This document shows, piece by piece, positions 24,066 through 31,568 of a DNA stretch of 34,398 nucleotides (position 1 is the stretch's first letter; every line of letters begins with the position of its first letter). The stretch spans positions 1 to 34,398 of the forward strand of contig CALIOL010000083.1 in assembly GCA_938044705.1 (NCBI GenBank), in the 5' to 3' direction. The notes beneath the pieces are model-generated. The model saw nothing but the letters and a program-made list of their open reading frames with translations. It did not search any database and was not told the origin of the DNA. Made by a program: the position numbers and the translations under genes. This stretch comes from an uncultured Ilumatobacter sp. Lineage in GTDB: Bacteria; Actinomycetota; Acidimicrobiia; Acidimicrobiales; Ilumatobacteraceae.

Positions 24066-24884
24066 ATGGAATCTGGACCCCTCGCAGGCCACGTCGCACT
24101 CGTCACCGGAGGTGGCACCGGCATCGGTTTGGGCTGCGCCGAGGCGCTGCTCGCCGACGGTGCGGCGGTGCTGCTCGCAGCCCGCAACCTCGACCGTCTC
24201 GACGAGGCGGCGGCGGGTCTTCGTTCGAACTTCGACGATGCGACGGTTGCCACGGTCGCATGCGACGTGACCGATGAATCGTCCGTCGCAGCCGCGGTGC
24301 GAACCGCCTCCGAGCTCGGGCCACTCAAGATCGTCGTCGTTAACGCCGGGTTCGGCGCGGCCGCTCCTTTCCACCGGACCTCGCTCGACGACTGGAGCGC
24401 CGTGATGGCGACCAACCTCACCGGCGCGTTCCTCACGATGCGCGAGTCCGTCGAGCCCATGGTCGCGGCAGGCGGTGGTTCGATGGTCGCGGTGTCCTCG
24501 ATCGCCGGGGTCGAAACCCACCGCTTCATGACGCCCTACACGGTGTCGAAAGCCGGCCTCGAGATGCTGGTCAAGCAGGTGGCCGACGAGTTGGGGCCGT
24601 CGGGAATCCGCGCGAATGCGGTTCGCCCCGGACTCGTCCCGACCGACGCAACGGCGGGGATGATGTCGATCCCGGCGATCGTCGAGGACTACCACGCGCA
24701 GATGCCACTCGGCCGTGAGGGGACCACCGAAGACATTGCCAACCTGGTCCGGTTCCTCGCCGGGCCCGAGAGTTCGTGGATCACCGGAACGTGCATCAGC
24801 GCCGACGGAGGGCATCACCTCCGCCGCGGCCCGAACATCGATCCGGTGATGGAGATGCTGCACCCCGGCGACACCGCACCCTGA
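24066..24884 (+). CDS. Short-chain dehydrogenase/reductase (SDR)
   Basis: A 272-residue classical SDR. The cofactor motif is VTGGGTGIGLG near the N-terminus, followed by CDVTD, VVNAGF, the catalytic serine region VAVSSIAG, and Tyr158/Lys162 in YTVSKAG. NAVRPGLVPTD and ITGTCISADGGHHLR follow as in 2-enoyl/3-oxoacyl reductases and related alcohol dehydrogenases. The substrate is unknown. The ATG at 24066 is chosen in place of the track start (23964), which lies inside the divergent CoA-transferase. The 65-bp gap between the two divergent genes must hold both promoters. Sharing a control region with the CoA-transferase hints at a common acyl-CoA or aromatic-acid pathway (inference). Confidence 0.88.
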   Translation: MESGPLAGHVALVTGGGTGIGLGCAEALLADGAAVLLAARNLDRLDEAAAGLRSNFDDATVATVACDVTDESSVAAAVRTASELGPLKIVVVNAGFGAAAPFHRTSLDDWSAVMATNLTGAFLTMRESVEPMVAAGGGSMVAVSSIAGVETHRFMTPYTVSKAGLEMLVKQVADELGPSGIRANAVRPGLVPTDATAGMMSIPAIVEDYHAQMPLGREGTTEDIANLVRFLAGPESSWITGTCISADGGHHLRRGPNIDPVMEMLHPGDTAP

Positions 24885-24956
24885 TTCACGTGACCGCAGG
24901 GAGGTGACGGGGGCGACACGCGGACCGATCCATCCTTCGATACCGTAGGGAGTTCT

Positions 24957-24973
24957 CCGGCCGCTCTGGCCGG
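24957..24973 (+). promoter_or_regulatory. GC-rich hairpin in the leader of the helicase gene
   Basis: CCGGCC, a 5-nt loop and GGCCGG form a short perfect stem in the 160-bp gap between the SDR gene and the helicase start, about 70 nt before the ATG. There is no T-tract, so a simple terminator is unlikely. It could be part of a structured 5' leader. The rest of the gap shows no promoter I can defend. Confidence 0.35.
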
Positions 24974-25044
24974 TGGGCGCTGTTCGGGAAATCTGCTCCG
25001 GCCGTAGCGCTGTTGATGAAGCAGAACCGAAAGAAGACCCCCCA

Positions 25045-26595
25045 ATGAGCACCCTCATCGAGGACGCGCCTGCGTCCGCTGACGTCACCTTCGCCGAGCT
25101 CGGCCTCCCGACTGCGATGGTCGACGCCCTCGAATCGCGGGGCATGGCCGCCCCGTTCGCGATCCAGGCAGCAGTCATTCCCGACGCGCTCGACGGCCGC
25201 GACATCGCCGGTCGGGCACCCACCGGTTCCGGCAAGACCTTGGGCTTCGGCCTCCCGATCGTCGCCGGTCTCACCAAGGCGAAGCCCAAGCGCCCCGTTG
25301 CGCTCGTGCTGGCCCCCACTCGCGAGCTCGCCGAACAGATCATGGCCGAGCTCACACCTTTCACGAAGGCGATGCGGTTCTACGCAACCTCGATCTATGG
25401 CGGTGTCGGCTACGGAAATCAGAAGAACGCCCTGAACAAGGGCACCGAGCTCGTCGTGGCGTGCCCAGGCCGCCTCGAGGACCTGATGCAGATGGGCGCG
25501 ATCGATCTGCGTGACGTCACCCAGGTCGTGATCGACGAAGCAGACCAGATGGCCGACATGGGCTTCTTGCCCGCCGTGCGCCGCATCGTCGGCGAGACGT
25601 CGCCCAACCGCCAGGTGATGCTGTTCTCGGCCACGCTCGACGGCCCGGTCGCCAAGCTGATCAAGGACTACCAGCACGATCCGGTGCGCCACGAGGTCGG
25701 TCCCAAGGGACCCGACATCCACGCAGCCCACCACGTCTTCTGGCAGACGGAGCGCACCGAACGCAACCAGAACGCCGCCGGCGTGATCGAGAGCTGCGGC
25801 TCGACGATCGTGTTCACGCGTACCCGCCACGGCGCCGACCGGTTGGCGAAGCAGCTCGGCAAGCTCGGCGTCTCCGCCCAGCCGATCCACGGTGGCCGGA
25901 GCCAGAACCAGCGTGACCGAGCGCTCGACGCATTCAAGAAGGGCAAGGCCGACGCCTTGATCGCCACCGACGTCGCCGCTCGCGGCATCCACGTCAACGG
26001 CGTGAACGCGGTCATCCACTACGACCCGCCGGCCGACGGCGCCACCTACCACCACCGCTCGGGCCGCACGGCCCGTGCTGGCGCCACCGGCATCGTCGTG
26101 TCGTTCGTCGAGCCGGGCACCTCGAAAGACGTCAGGAAGCTGCAGAAGGAAGTCGGCATCCAGGTCGACGTGACCGACCCAGATCTCGACGAACTCGAAG
26201 TCACCCTGCTGCTGCTGGAGACCGAGGCTGCCGCAGCGGGCGACGTCGTCGAAGCGCCCGTCGCATCGACTCGAACCGATTCAGCCGCAGGTCGACCCAA
26301 GCAGGACAAGCAGCGCAGCTCGGGTGACGCGCCTGCGGAGCCCACGTCGAAGAAGCAGCGGCCCGAAAGCACTGCTCCGGTGCCGTCTGGCCATGAACTC
26401 GGCACGGTCAAGTTCTTCAACGCCAGCCGCGGATACGGCTTCATCGTGCGTGATGCCGGCGGTGACGAGTTGTTCGTCCACTTCTCCAGCATCGACACCG
26501 AGGGCTTCAAGACACTCGACGAGAAGGCCCGTGTGTCCTACGAGGTCGGTCAGGGCAAGAAGGGTCTCGAAGCGAAGAACGTCCTCGTTCGATAG
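25045..26595 (+). CDS. DEAD-box RNA helicase fused to a C-terminal cold-shock domain
   Basis: A 516-residue RNA helicase. The Q-motif region is PFAIQAAVIP. Then come Walker A APTGSGKT (about residue 57), APTRELAEQ, CPGRLEDL, IDEADQMADMGF (about 162) and FSATL. The second RecA domain has TIVFTRTRHGADRLAKQL, ATDVAARGIHVNGV and YHHRSGRTARAG. A low-complexity charged linker (about 395-450, rich in Lys/Gln/Ser) leads to a complete cold-shock domain (about 452-516): GTVKFFNASRGYGFI with RNP1-like GYGFI, and LFVHFSSID as RNP2. Both halves unwind or chaperone RNA, so the product probably resolves mRNA or rRNA structure in the cold. The ATG at 25045 follows a GAAGA ribosome site; the track adds 24 residues. 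Confidence 0.95.
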   Translation: MSTLIEDAPASADVTFAELGLPTAMVDALESRGMAAPFAIQAAVIPDALDGRDIAGRAPTGSGKTLGFGLPIVAGLTKAKPKRPVALVLAPTRELAEQIMAELTPFTKAMRFYATSIYGGVGYGNQKNALNKGTELVVACPGRLEDLMQMGAIDLRDVTQVVIDEADQMADMGFLPAVRRIVGETSPNRQVMLFSATLDGPVAKLIKDYQHDPVRHEVGPKGPDIHAAHHVFWQTERTERNQNAAGVIESCGSTIVFTRTRHGADRLAKQLGKLGVSAQPIHGGRSQNQRDRALDAFKKGKADALIATDVAARGIHVNGVNAVIHYDPPADGATYHHRSGRTARAGATGIVVSFVEPGTSKDVRKLQKEVGIQVDVTDPDLDELEVTLLLLETEAAAAGDVVEAPVASTRTDSAAGRPKQDKQRSSGDAPAEPTSKKQRPESTAPVPSGHELGTVKFFNASRGYGFIVRDAGGDELFVHFSSIDTEGFKTLDEKARVSYEVGQGKKGLEAKNVLVR

Positions 26596-26629
26596 CGACG
26601 GATTCTCGGTGGCGCCTAGGGTCACCTGG

Positions 26630-29600
26630 GTGCACGACGATCGTGAGCTCGCCGAACGCCGAATCGCTCGCGAACTCTGGGAGCGGGTCATGCCGCTCGT
26701 ACACACTGAACGAGTGGCGCTGCGCGTGGAGGCGGGTCCGAGCCTCGACCAGCTGTCGCCGTTCTCCGTCGGCGATGCATGGGGCGAGCCCTGGGGGACG
26801 ACCTGGTTCCGTCTTACAGGGGACGTCCCGACGGATTGGCACGGCCGGCAGCGAGCGGTGCGGATCGAAGCGAACATCGATCTTGGATTCACTCGGAGTC
26901 CAGCCGGATTCCAGGCGGAAGGACTCGTCGTCGAGCGTGGCGGCGACGGTTCGTTGCGACCCCTGCACGGGATCCACCCTCGACGCACCCATCACCTGAT
27001 CGAGAACCCGGCAGGGCCGGTCGACGTGCTCGTCGAGGCGGCATCGAACCCGACGTTCCCGCAGTTCGCACCGTCGCCGCAGGGTCTTCCCGAGACCGCA
27101 TCGACCGACCCGATCTACCGCTTCAGAACGGCCGACCTGGTCCTGGTCGACATCGAGACCGAAGCGCTCGTCCACGACCTCGATGTGCTCGACGAGACGA
27201 TGCGGTCGCTCCCGCTCGACGACCCCAGGCGCTCCAAGCTGCGGCACGTCATCGTCGAAGCGCTCGACGCAGTGCCCGACGTCGAAGCCGCCCGAAAGCT
27301 CCTCGCATCGCACCTGGCCGAATCGGAGGCAACGACGCGCCGCCATCGCGTCATCGCGACGGGACACGCACACATCGACACCGCATGGCTGTGGCCGATC
27401 CGTGAGACCGTCCGCAAGTGCACACGGACGTTCTCCTCCGCAGTCGAGCTGATGGACGCCGACCCGGCGTATCGGTTCACCTGCTCGCAGGCACAGCAGT
27501 ACGCGTGGATCGAGGAGCGGCACCCGGAACTCTTCGAACGCATCATCGCGAAGGTTGCAGAAGGTCAGTGGCTGCCGGTCGGCGGCATGTGGGTCGAGGC
27601 CGACATGAACTTGCCGTCGGGCGAGAGCCTTGCTCGCCAGATCGTCTACGGGCAGCGCTACTTCACCGAGAAGTTCGGTGCGCCGAGCCGCGAGGTCTGG
27701 ATCCCTGACGTGTTCGGGTACCCGGCGGGGCTGCCGCAGCTGTTCCGGGCGGGCGGCATGGACCGATTCGTCACCCAGAAGCTCTCGTGGAACAAGCAGA
27801 ACCGCTTCCCCCACCACACGTTCCGATGGGAAGGGCTCGACGGTTCGTCGGTCCTGACGCACTTCCCGCCGGTCGACACCTACAACGCCGAGATCACACC
27901 CGGCGAGATCGCTCATTCGATCCGCTCGTTCAAAGAGCACGAATGGAGCGATGTCTCCCTGATGCCGTTCGGGCACGGCGACGGCGGTGGCGGCCCGACG
28001 AGGGAGATGCTCGAGCGAGCGCATCGGATCGGATCGACGAATCCCGACGTGTCGGTCGAGATCGGTTCGGCCGACGACTTCTTCGCCGCAGTCGAACGCG
28101 AGGCGGTCGAAGGGGCCGACGTACCGACGTGGCGTGGCGAGCTCTACTTCGAGATGCACCGCGGCACGCTCACCAGCCAACTGCGAACGAAGATCGGCAA
28201 CCGACGCTGCGAACGCGAGCTGTTCCGCGCCGAACTGTGGGAAGCGACCGTTGGCTCGCGACCCTCGGCAGACGTGCTCGAACAGCTGGGATCTCGGCCG
28301 ATCGCCGAGATCTGGCCCGATGTGCTGACGCAGCAGTTCCACGACATCCTGCCGGGCTCCTCGATCGCCTGGGTCCATCGAGACGCCGAGCTGGTGTTCC
28401 TCGGTGCGTACGTCGAGTTGTGCAACCACGGGATCATCTCGCGGCTTGCGGTGCTTCCGAGTGGCAACTCGATCGTGAACAGCTCAGGCGTCGATCACCG
28501 TGGCGTGGTCATCGTCAAAGCGTCCCATCTCGATCTCGTCGGGGAGACCGAACTCGAGAACGTCCAGCAGATCAGCGAGCACGAGTGTGCTGTGGCTGTC
28601 GACGTCGGTGCCTTTGCGACCGCTGCACTCGAACCAAGAACGGTGACGGATCGCGTCGTCGTGACCGACTGTTCGATGACCAACGGCCACCTTGCCGTTC
28701 GCTGGAACAAGCACGGCGACCTCACATCGATCATCGACATCGCAGCGCGACGCGAGCTGATTCCGACGGGGGAGCGTGCCGCCGTTCTCGAGCTGGGGCG
28801 TGACCAGCCGGTGGAGTACGACGCGTGGGATCTCGAGTCCTGGACCCGCGAGCAGAGCCGACCGGTCAGTGGCGGTGTCGTCACCGTCGAGGCGAGTGGG
28901 CCGTTGATCGGACGCGTTCGCGTCGAGCGATCCTTCGGACCGTCGAAGGTCGTCACGACCTATGAGCTGCGCGCGGAGTCACGCCAGCTCGACATCGACC
29001 TCGACATCGACTGGCATCACGACGAGCACCTGCTGTCGATGGCGTTTCCGCTCGACGTGCGCGCGGACACCGCCGCATGTGACGTCCAGTTCGGCGTGAC
29101 ACACCGTCCGACCCACCCGTCGTCGCCGTGGGACGCGGCAAAGTTCGAAGTGTGCGCGCACCGATACGTCAGCGTCGCCGAGCCATCGTTCGGGGTCGCA
29201 GTCCTCAACGACGGTCGCTACGGACACGCCATCTTCGACGGTGCGATTCGTGTGAGTCTCGCCCGTGCCGCGAAGTATCCGGATCCGGATGCGGATCACG
29301 GCAAGCACCAGCTCAAGCTGGCGGTCCGGCCACACGACGGCGACCTCGGGCAGGTGCGTGCCGCAGCCGAGTTGTTGAACCGTCCGCTCGATGTCGCGAT
29401 CAATGTCGGCGAGGTACCGGCTGGTCGGGTCGACCACCCTGCACCGGTGATCACCATCGTCGGCGACGACGATCAGCCAGCGCTCGGCGTCGAGGTCGGC
29501 GCGATCAAGTTGGCTGATGACGGCCCACACACCGCTCCCGGCGATCTCGTCGTACGACTCCACGAGGCGATCGGTGACCGGACTCGGATCACGCTGCGCG

Positions 29601-29758
29601 CCCCGCACAGAATCGCCGCAGCCTGGTCGTGCGACCTGATGGAAACGCCGCAACGCGGCCATGAAGTCGGCGACGGCGTGCTGTCGCTCACGCTGCGCCC
29701 GTTCGAACTCGTCACCCTCCGGATTCGACAAGCCGACGACTGGGACGGTCGCAGCTGA
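26630..29758 (+). CDS. Alpha-mannosidase, glycoside hydrolase family 38
   Basis: A cytoplasmic GH38 enzyme of 1042 residues that removes alpha-linked mannose. Seen are the N-terminal accessory domain with PWGTTWFRLTGDVP, the zinc-binding GHAHIDTAWLWPIRET (about residue 245), the catalytic nucleophile in WIPDVFGYPAGLPQL (about Asp360), LMPFGHGDGGGGPT, and QQFHDILPGSSI before the C-terminal beta-sandwich domains. There is no signal peptide. The track ORF begins inside the helicase gene; the GTG at 26630 gives MHDDRELAERR, the usual start of actinobacterial homologues, with AGGG about 8 nt upstream. The helicase stop lies 34 nt before, so readthrough transcription is possible. It could process mannosyl glycans or lipid-linked mannans (inference). 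Confidence 0.94.
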   Translation: MHDDRELAERRIARELWERVMPLVHTERVALRVEAGPSLDQLSPFSVGDAWGEPWGTTWFRLTGDVPTDWHGRQRAVRIEANIDLGFTRSPAGFQAEGLVVERGGDGSLRPLHGIHPRRTHHLIENPAGPVDVLVEAASNPTFPQFAPSPQGLPETASTDPIYRFRTADLVLVDIETEALVHDLDVLDETMRSLPLDDPRRSKLRHVIVEALDAVPDVEAARKLLASHLAESEATTRRHRVIATGHAHIDTAWLWPIRETVRKCTRTFSSAVELMDADPAYRFTCSQAQQYAWIEERHPELFERIIAKVAEGQWLPVGGMWVEADMNLPSGESLARQIVYGQRYFTEKFGAPSREVWIPDVFGYPAGLPQLFRAGGMDRFVTQKLSWNKQNRFPHHTFRWEGLDGSSVLTHFPPVDTYNAEITPGEIAHSIRSFKEHEWSDVSLMPFGHGDGGGGPTREMLERAHRIGSTNPDVSVEIGSADDFFAAVEREAVEGADVPTWRGELYFEMHRGTLTSQLRTKIGNRRCERELFRAELWEATVGSRPSADVLEQLGSRPIAEIWPDVLTQQFHDILPGSSIAWVHRDAELVFLGAYVELCNHGIISRLAVLPSGNSIVNSSGVDHRGVVIVKASHLDLVGETELENVQQISEHECAVAVDVGAFATAALEPRTVTDRVVVTDCSMTNGHLAVRWNKHGDLTSIIDIAARRELIPTGERAAVLELGRDQPVEYDAWDLESWTREQSRPVSGGVVTVEASGPLIGRVRVERSFGPSKVVTTYELRAESRQLDIDLDIDWHHDEHLLSMAFPLDVRADTAACDVQFGVTHRPTHPSSPWDAAKFEVCAHRYVSVAEPSFGVAVLNDGRYGHAIFDGAIRVSLARAAKYPDPDADHGKHQLKLAVRPHDGDLGQVRAAAELLNRPLDVAINVGEVPAGRVDHPAPVITIVGDDDQPALGVEVGAIKLADDGPHTAPGDLVVRLHEAIGDRTRITLRAPHRIAAAWSCDLMETPQRGHEVGDGVLSLTLRPFELVTLRIRQADDWDGRS

Positions 29759-29767
29759 GCCAGCCTG

Positions 29768-29816
29768 GTTCTCGTCGGCTTTCGTCCCGGGTTCCGGGAC
29801 GAACTCCGACGAGAAC
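29768..29816. terminator. Bidirectional hairpin between convergent genes
   Basis: An 11-bp outer stem (GTTCTCGTCGG with CCGACGAGAAC) and a 10-bp inner stem (TTCGTCCCGG with CCGGGACGAA) are separated by a 2x2 internal loop and closed by GTT. It lies in the 79-bp gap between the mannosidase stop (plus) and the ACC-deaminase stop (minus). The position and near-perfect symmetry suit a shared terminator for both genes. No long T-tract follows on either strand, so efficiency is uncertain. Confidence 0.7.
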
Positions 29817-29837
29817 GAGATGAAACGGCGGTGAGCG

Positions 29838-30869
29838 TCAGCCGAGACCCGGCGCGCCCGCGTAGGCAGGCAGGCACGGCTGGCCACCAAGGTGGCAGTA
29901 CATGACCTTGGAGCCAGCTGGGATCTCACCCGAACGGATCATGCCGATCAGCCCGGCCATCGATTTCCCTTCGTAGACCGGGTCCGTGAGCATCCCCTCG
30001 GTTCGCGCCGTGAGATGGATGGCGTCGACGGTCTGCTGGTCCGGGATGCCGTAGGCAGGTCCCTCGTAGCCGGCGACCACGGTGATCTCATCGTCTCGAA
30101 GGTCGCGTCCGAGGTCGATGGTGTCGGCGGTGTTCGTGGCGATCCGGGTGACCTGCGCGATCGTCTTGTCGAGCGTTGCCGATGCGTCGATGCCGATGAT
30201 CTTGCGCTTGGACCCCTGGCCGTCGGGGTCTTCGAGTGCGAATCCGGCGATCATGCCAGCGTGGCTCGACCCCGTGACCGTGCACACGACGACGTGATCG
30301 AAGAACGTGTCGACCTCGGGCTCCTGTGCCGCGAGCTCGACGGCCCAGTTCGCGAAGCCGAGCCCGCCGAGCGGGTGATCCGATGCGCCGGCCGGGATCG
30401 CGTACGGCGTGCCACCGGCGGCCTCGACCGATGCGAGGGCGTCCTTCCAGCTGTCGCGGATCCCGATGTCGAATCCGGCGGCGTCGATACGGATGTCGCC
30501 ACCCATGATCCGGCTGAGTTGGATGTTGCCGACCTTGTCGTAGTTCATGTCGGGCCAGTCGACCCATGACTCCTGCACCGTCACGCAGCCCAGACCGAGG
30601 TGGCGTGCCACTCCCGTGACGGCGCGCGTGTGGTTGGACTGGATGCCGCCGATCGAGACCAGCGTGTCGCAACCCTTCGCCAAGGCGTCCGCAACGAGGT
30701 ACTCGAGCTTTCGGACCTTGTTGCCACCGAACGCGATCCCCGAGTTGCAGTCTTCGCGCTTGGCCCAGATCTCGACCTCACCACCGAGTGCTTCAGACAG
30801 GCGAGGAAGCGGGTGGATCGGCGAGGGGCCGAAGGTGAGCGAATGGCGGGGGATGTCGCGAAGTTGCAT
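29838..30869 (-). CDS. acdS: 1-aminocyclopropane-1-carboxylate (ACC) deaminase
   Basis: Breaks the cyclopropane ring of ACC, the plant ethylene precursor, to 2-oxobutyrate and ammonia. The 343-residue PLP enzyme keeps [12 protein letters not shown] with Lys51 and [12 protein letters not shown] with the nucleophile Ser78, at the same numbers as the Pseudomonas enzyme. DPVYEGKS keeps Tyr299/Glu300, and CHLGGQP keeps Leu327 (equivalent to Glu295 and Leu322). The Glu and Leu pair separates true ACC deaminases from D-cysteine desulfhydrases, which have Thr at both places. The gene is divergent from a GntR-type regulator and a 2-oxoacid dehydrogenase E1, which fits use of the 2-oxobutyrate product. 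The RBS is weak. ACC or a related D-amino acid remains the best substrate call. Confidence 0.9.
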   Translation of the reverse strand: MQLRDIPRHSLTFGPSPIHPLPRLSEALGGEVEIWAKREDCNSGIAFGGNKVRKLEYLVADALAKGCDTLVSIGGIQSNHTRAVTGVARHLGLGCVTVQESWVDWPDMNYDKVGNIQLSRIMGGDIRIDAAGFDIGIRDSWKDALASVEAAGGTPYAIPAGASDHPLGGLGFANWAVELAAQEPEVDTFFDHVVVCTVTGSSHAGMIAGFALEDPDGQGSKRKIIGIDASATLDKTIAQVTRIATNTADTIDLGRDLRDDEITVVAGYEGPAYGIPDQQTVDAIHLTARTEGMLTDPVYEGKSMAGLIGMIRSGEIPAGSKVMYCHLGGQPCLPAYAGAPGLG

Positions 30870-30891
30870 GGGGTCGCTTTCTCGATGTGTA

Positions 30892-30906
30892 CGTCCGGTT
30901 CGGACG
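30892..30906. repeat. Small inverted repeat in the acdS-gntR gap
   Basis: CGTCCG, GTT, CGGACG is a perfect 6-bp inverted repeat upstream of acdS and of the regulator. It may be a second protein-binding site or a 5'-leader hairpin of the acdS mRNA; nothing further supports either. Confidence 0.4.
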
Positions 30907-30916
30907 AGAGATAATA

Positions 30917-30928
30917 ATCGTATACGAT
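30917..30928. promoter_or_regulatory. Predicted GntR/FCD operator between acdS and its regulator
   Basis: ATCGTATACGAT is a perfect 12-bp palindrome in the 66-bp divergent gap. FCD-type GntR regulators often bind sites of the form TNGTNNNACNA or TTGTATACAA, and this is close to that shape. A GATAAT box (30910-30915) just upstream could be the -10 of the regulator gene. The opposite-strand TATTAT (30916-30911) could serve acdS. The palindrome would then overlap both start regions. Autoregulation is inferred. Confidence 0.65.
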
Positions 30929-30935
30929 CGCAGTC

Positions 30936-31568
30936 ATGTCAACGGTTGACCGAGTCGAGCGAGTGGTGATCGACGATCTGCTCCGCGGAGCGTTGGCGCC
31001 AGGAACGAGAATCCGCCAGGACGTCCTGGCAGACCAACTGGGGGTGAGCAAGATCCCGGTCCGCGAGGCACTCCAACGCCTGTCGGCCCTCGGGTTGTTG
31101 CACTTCGAGACGAACCGCGGCGCCGCAGTGCCGACGCTGTCCGTCGCGGAGGCGATCGAGAACTCGGTGCTCCGCAAGTCGATCGAAGTCGAGATCCTGC
31201 GCCAAGCGATCCCAAACATGTCGATCGTCGACCTCGCCGAAGCCGAGCTCGCGCTCGGCAACGCCGAACTCGGCGTCACCGAATCGAACTGGGCCTTTCA
31301 CCGTGCCCTGTATCAAGCATCCGGGTGGACGCGCGGACTCGCCATGGTCGAGATCCTCCACGCTGCGATGGCTCCCTACGTGCTGCTGTACATCGAGAGT
31401 CTCGGCGGAGCCGAGCCATCCGAGTCCGAACACCGTGAGCTCCTCGCGGCCTGCCGGGAGGGCGATGTCGAACGCGCCGTGAGGTTGTTGACCTCGCACC
31501 TTGCCGAGGCATCGTCGGCTGTGATCGACTTCCTCAGCATGAACGAGGCACGGGGTGACGATGTCTGA
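30936..31568 (+). CDS. GntR-family regulator, FadR/FCD subgroup
   Basis: A 210-residue regulator. The winged helix is [41 protein letters not shown] (about residues 25-65). The C-terminal all-helical FCD domain has a [13 protein letters not shown] segment (FHRALY) and [26 protein letters not shown] with further histidines, which bind a metal and a carboxylate ligand in characterised members. It probably senses ACC, 2-oxobutyrate or a related acid and controls acdS and the E1 gene. The last 8 bp overlap the E1 start, so the two are coupled. It starts at the ATG at 30936, a few bases after the predicted operator. Confidence 0.92.
   Translation: MSTVDRVERVVIDDLLRGALAPGTRIRQDVLADQLGVSKIPVREALQRLSALGLLHFETNRGAAVPTLSVAEAIENSVLRKSIEVEILRQAIPNMSIVDLAEAELALGNAELGVTESNWAFHRALYQASGWTRGLAMVEILHAAMAPYVLLYIESLGGAEPSESEHRELLAACREGDVERAVRLLTSHLAEASSAVIDFLSMNEARGDDV

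Noticed and set aside
26507-28429. A 640-codon ORF on the minus strand opposite the mannosidase
   Set aside because: It is a GC-rich antisense shadow: Arg/Val/Asp-heavy translation with no recognisable domain, directly opposite a gene with intact GH38 catalytic motifs.
29838-30869. D-cysteine desulfhydrase as an alternative call for the deaminase
   Set aside because: Glu300 and Leu327 match the ACC-deaminase signature; D-cysteine desulfhydrases carry Thr at both positions.
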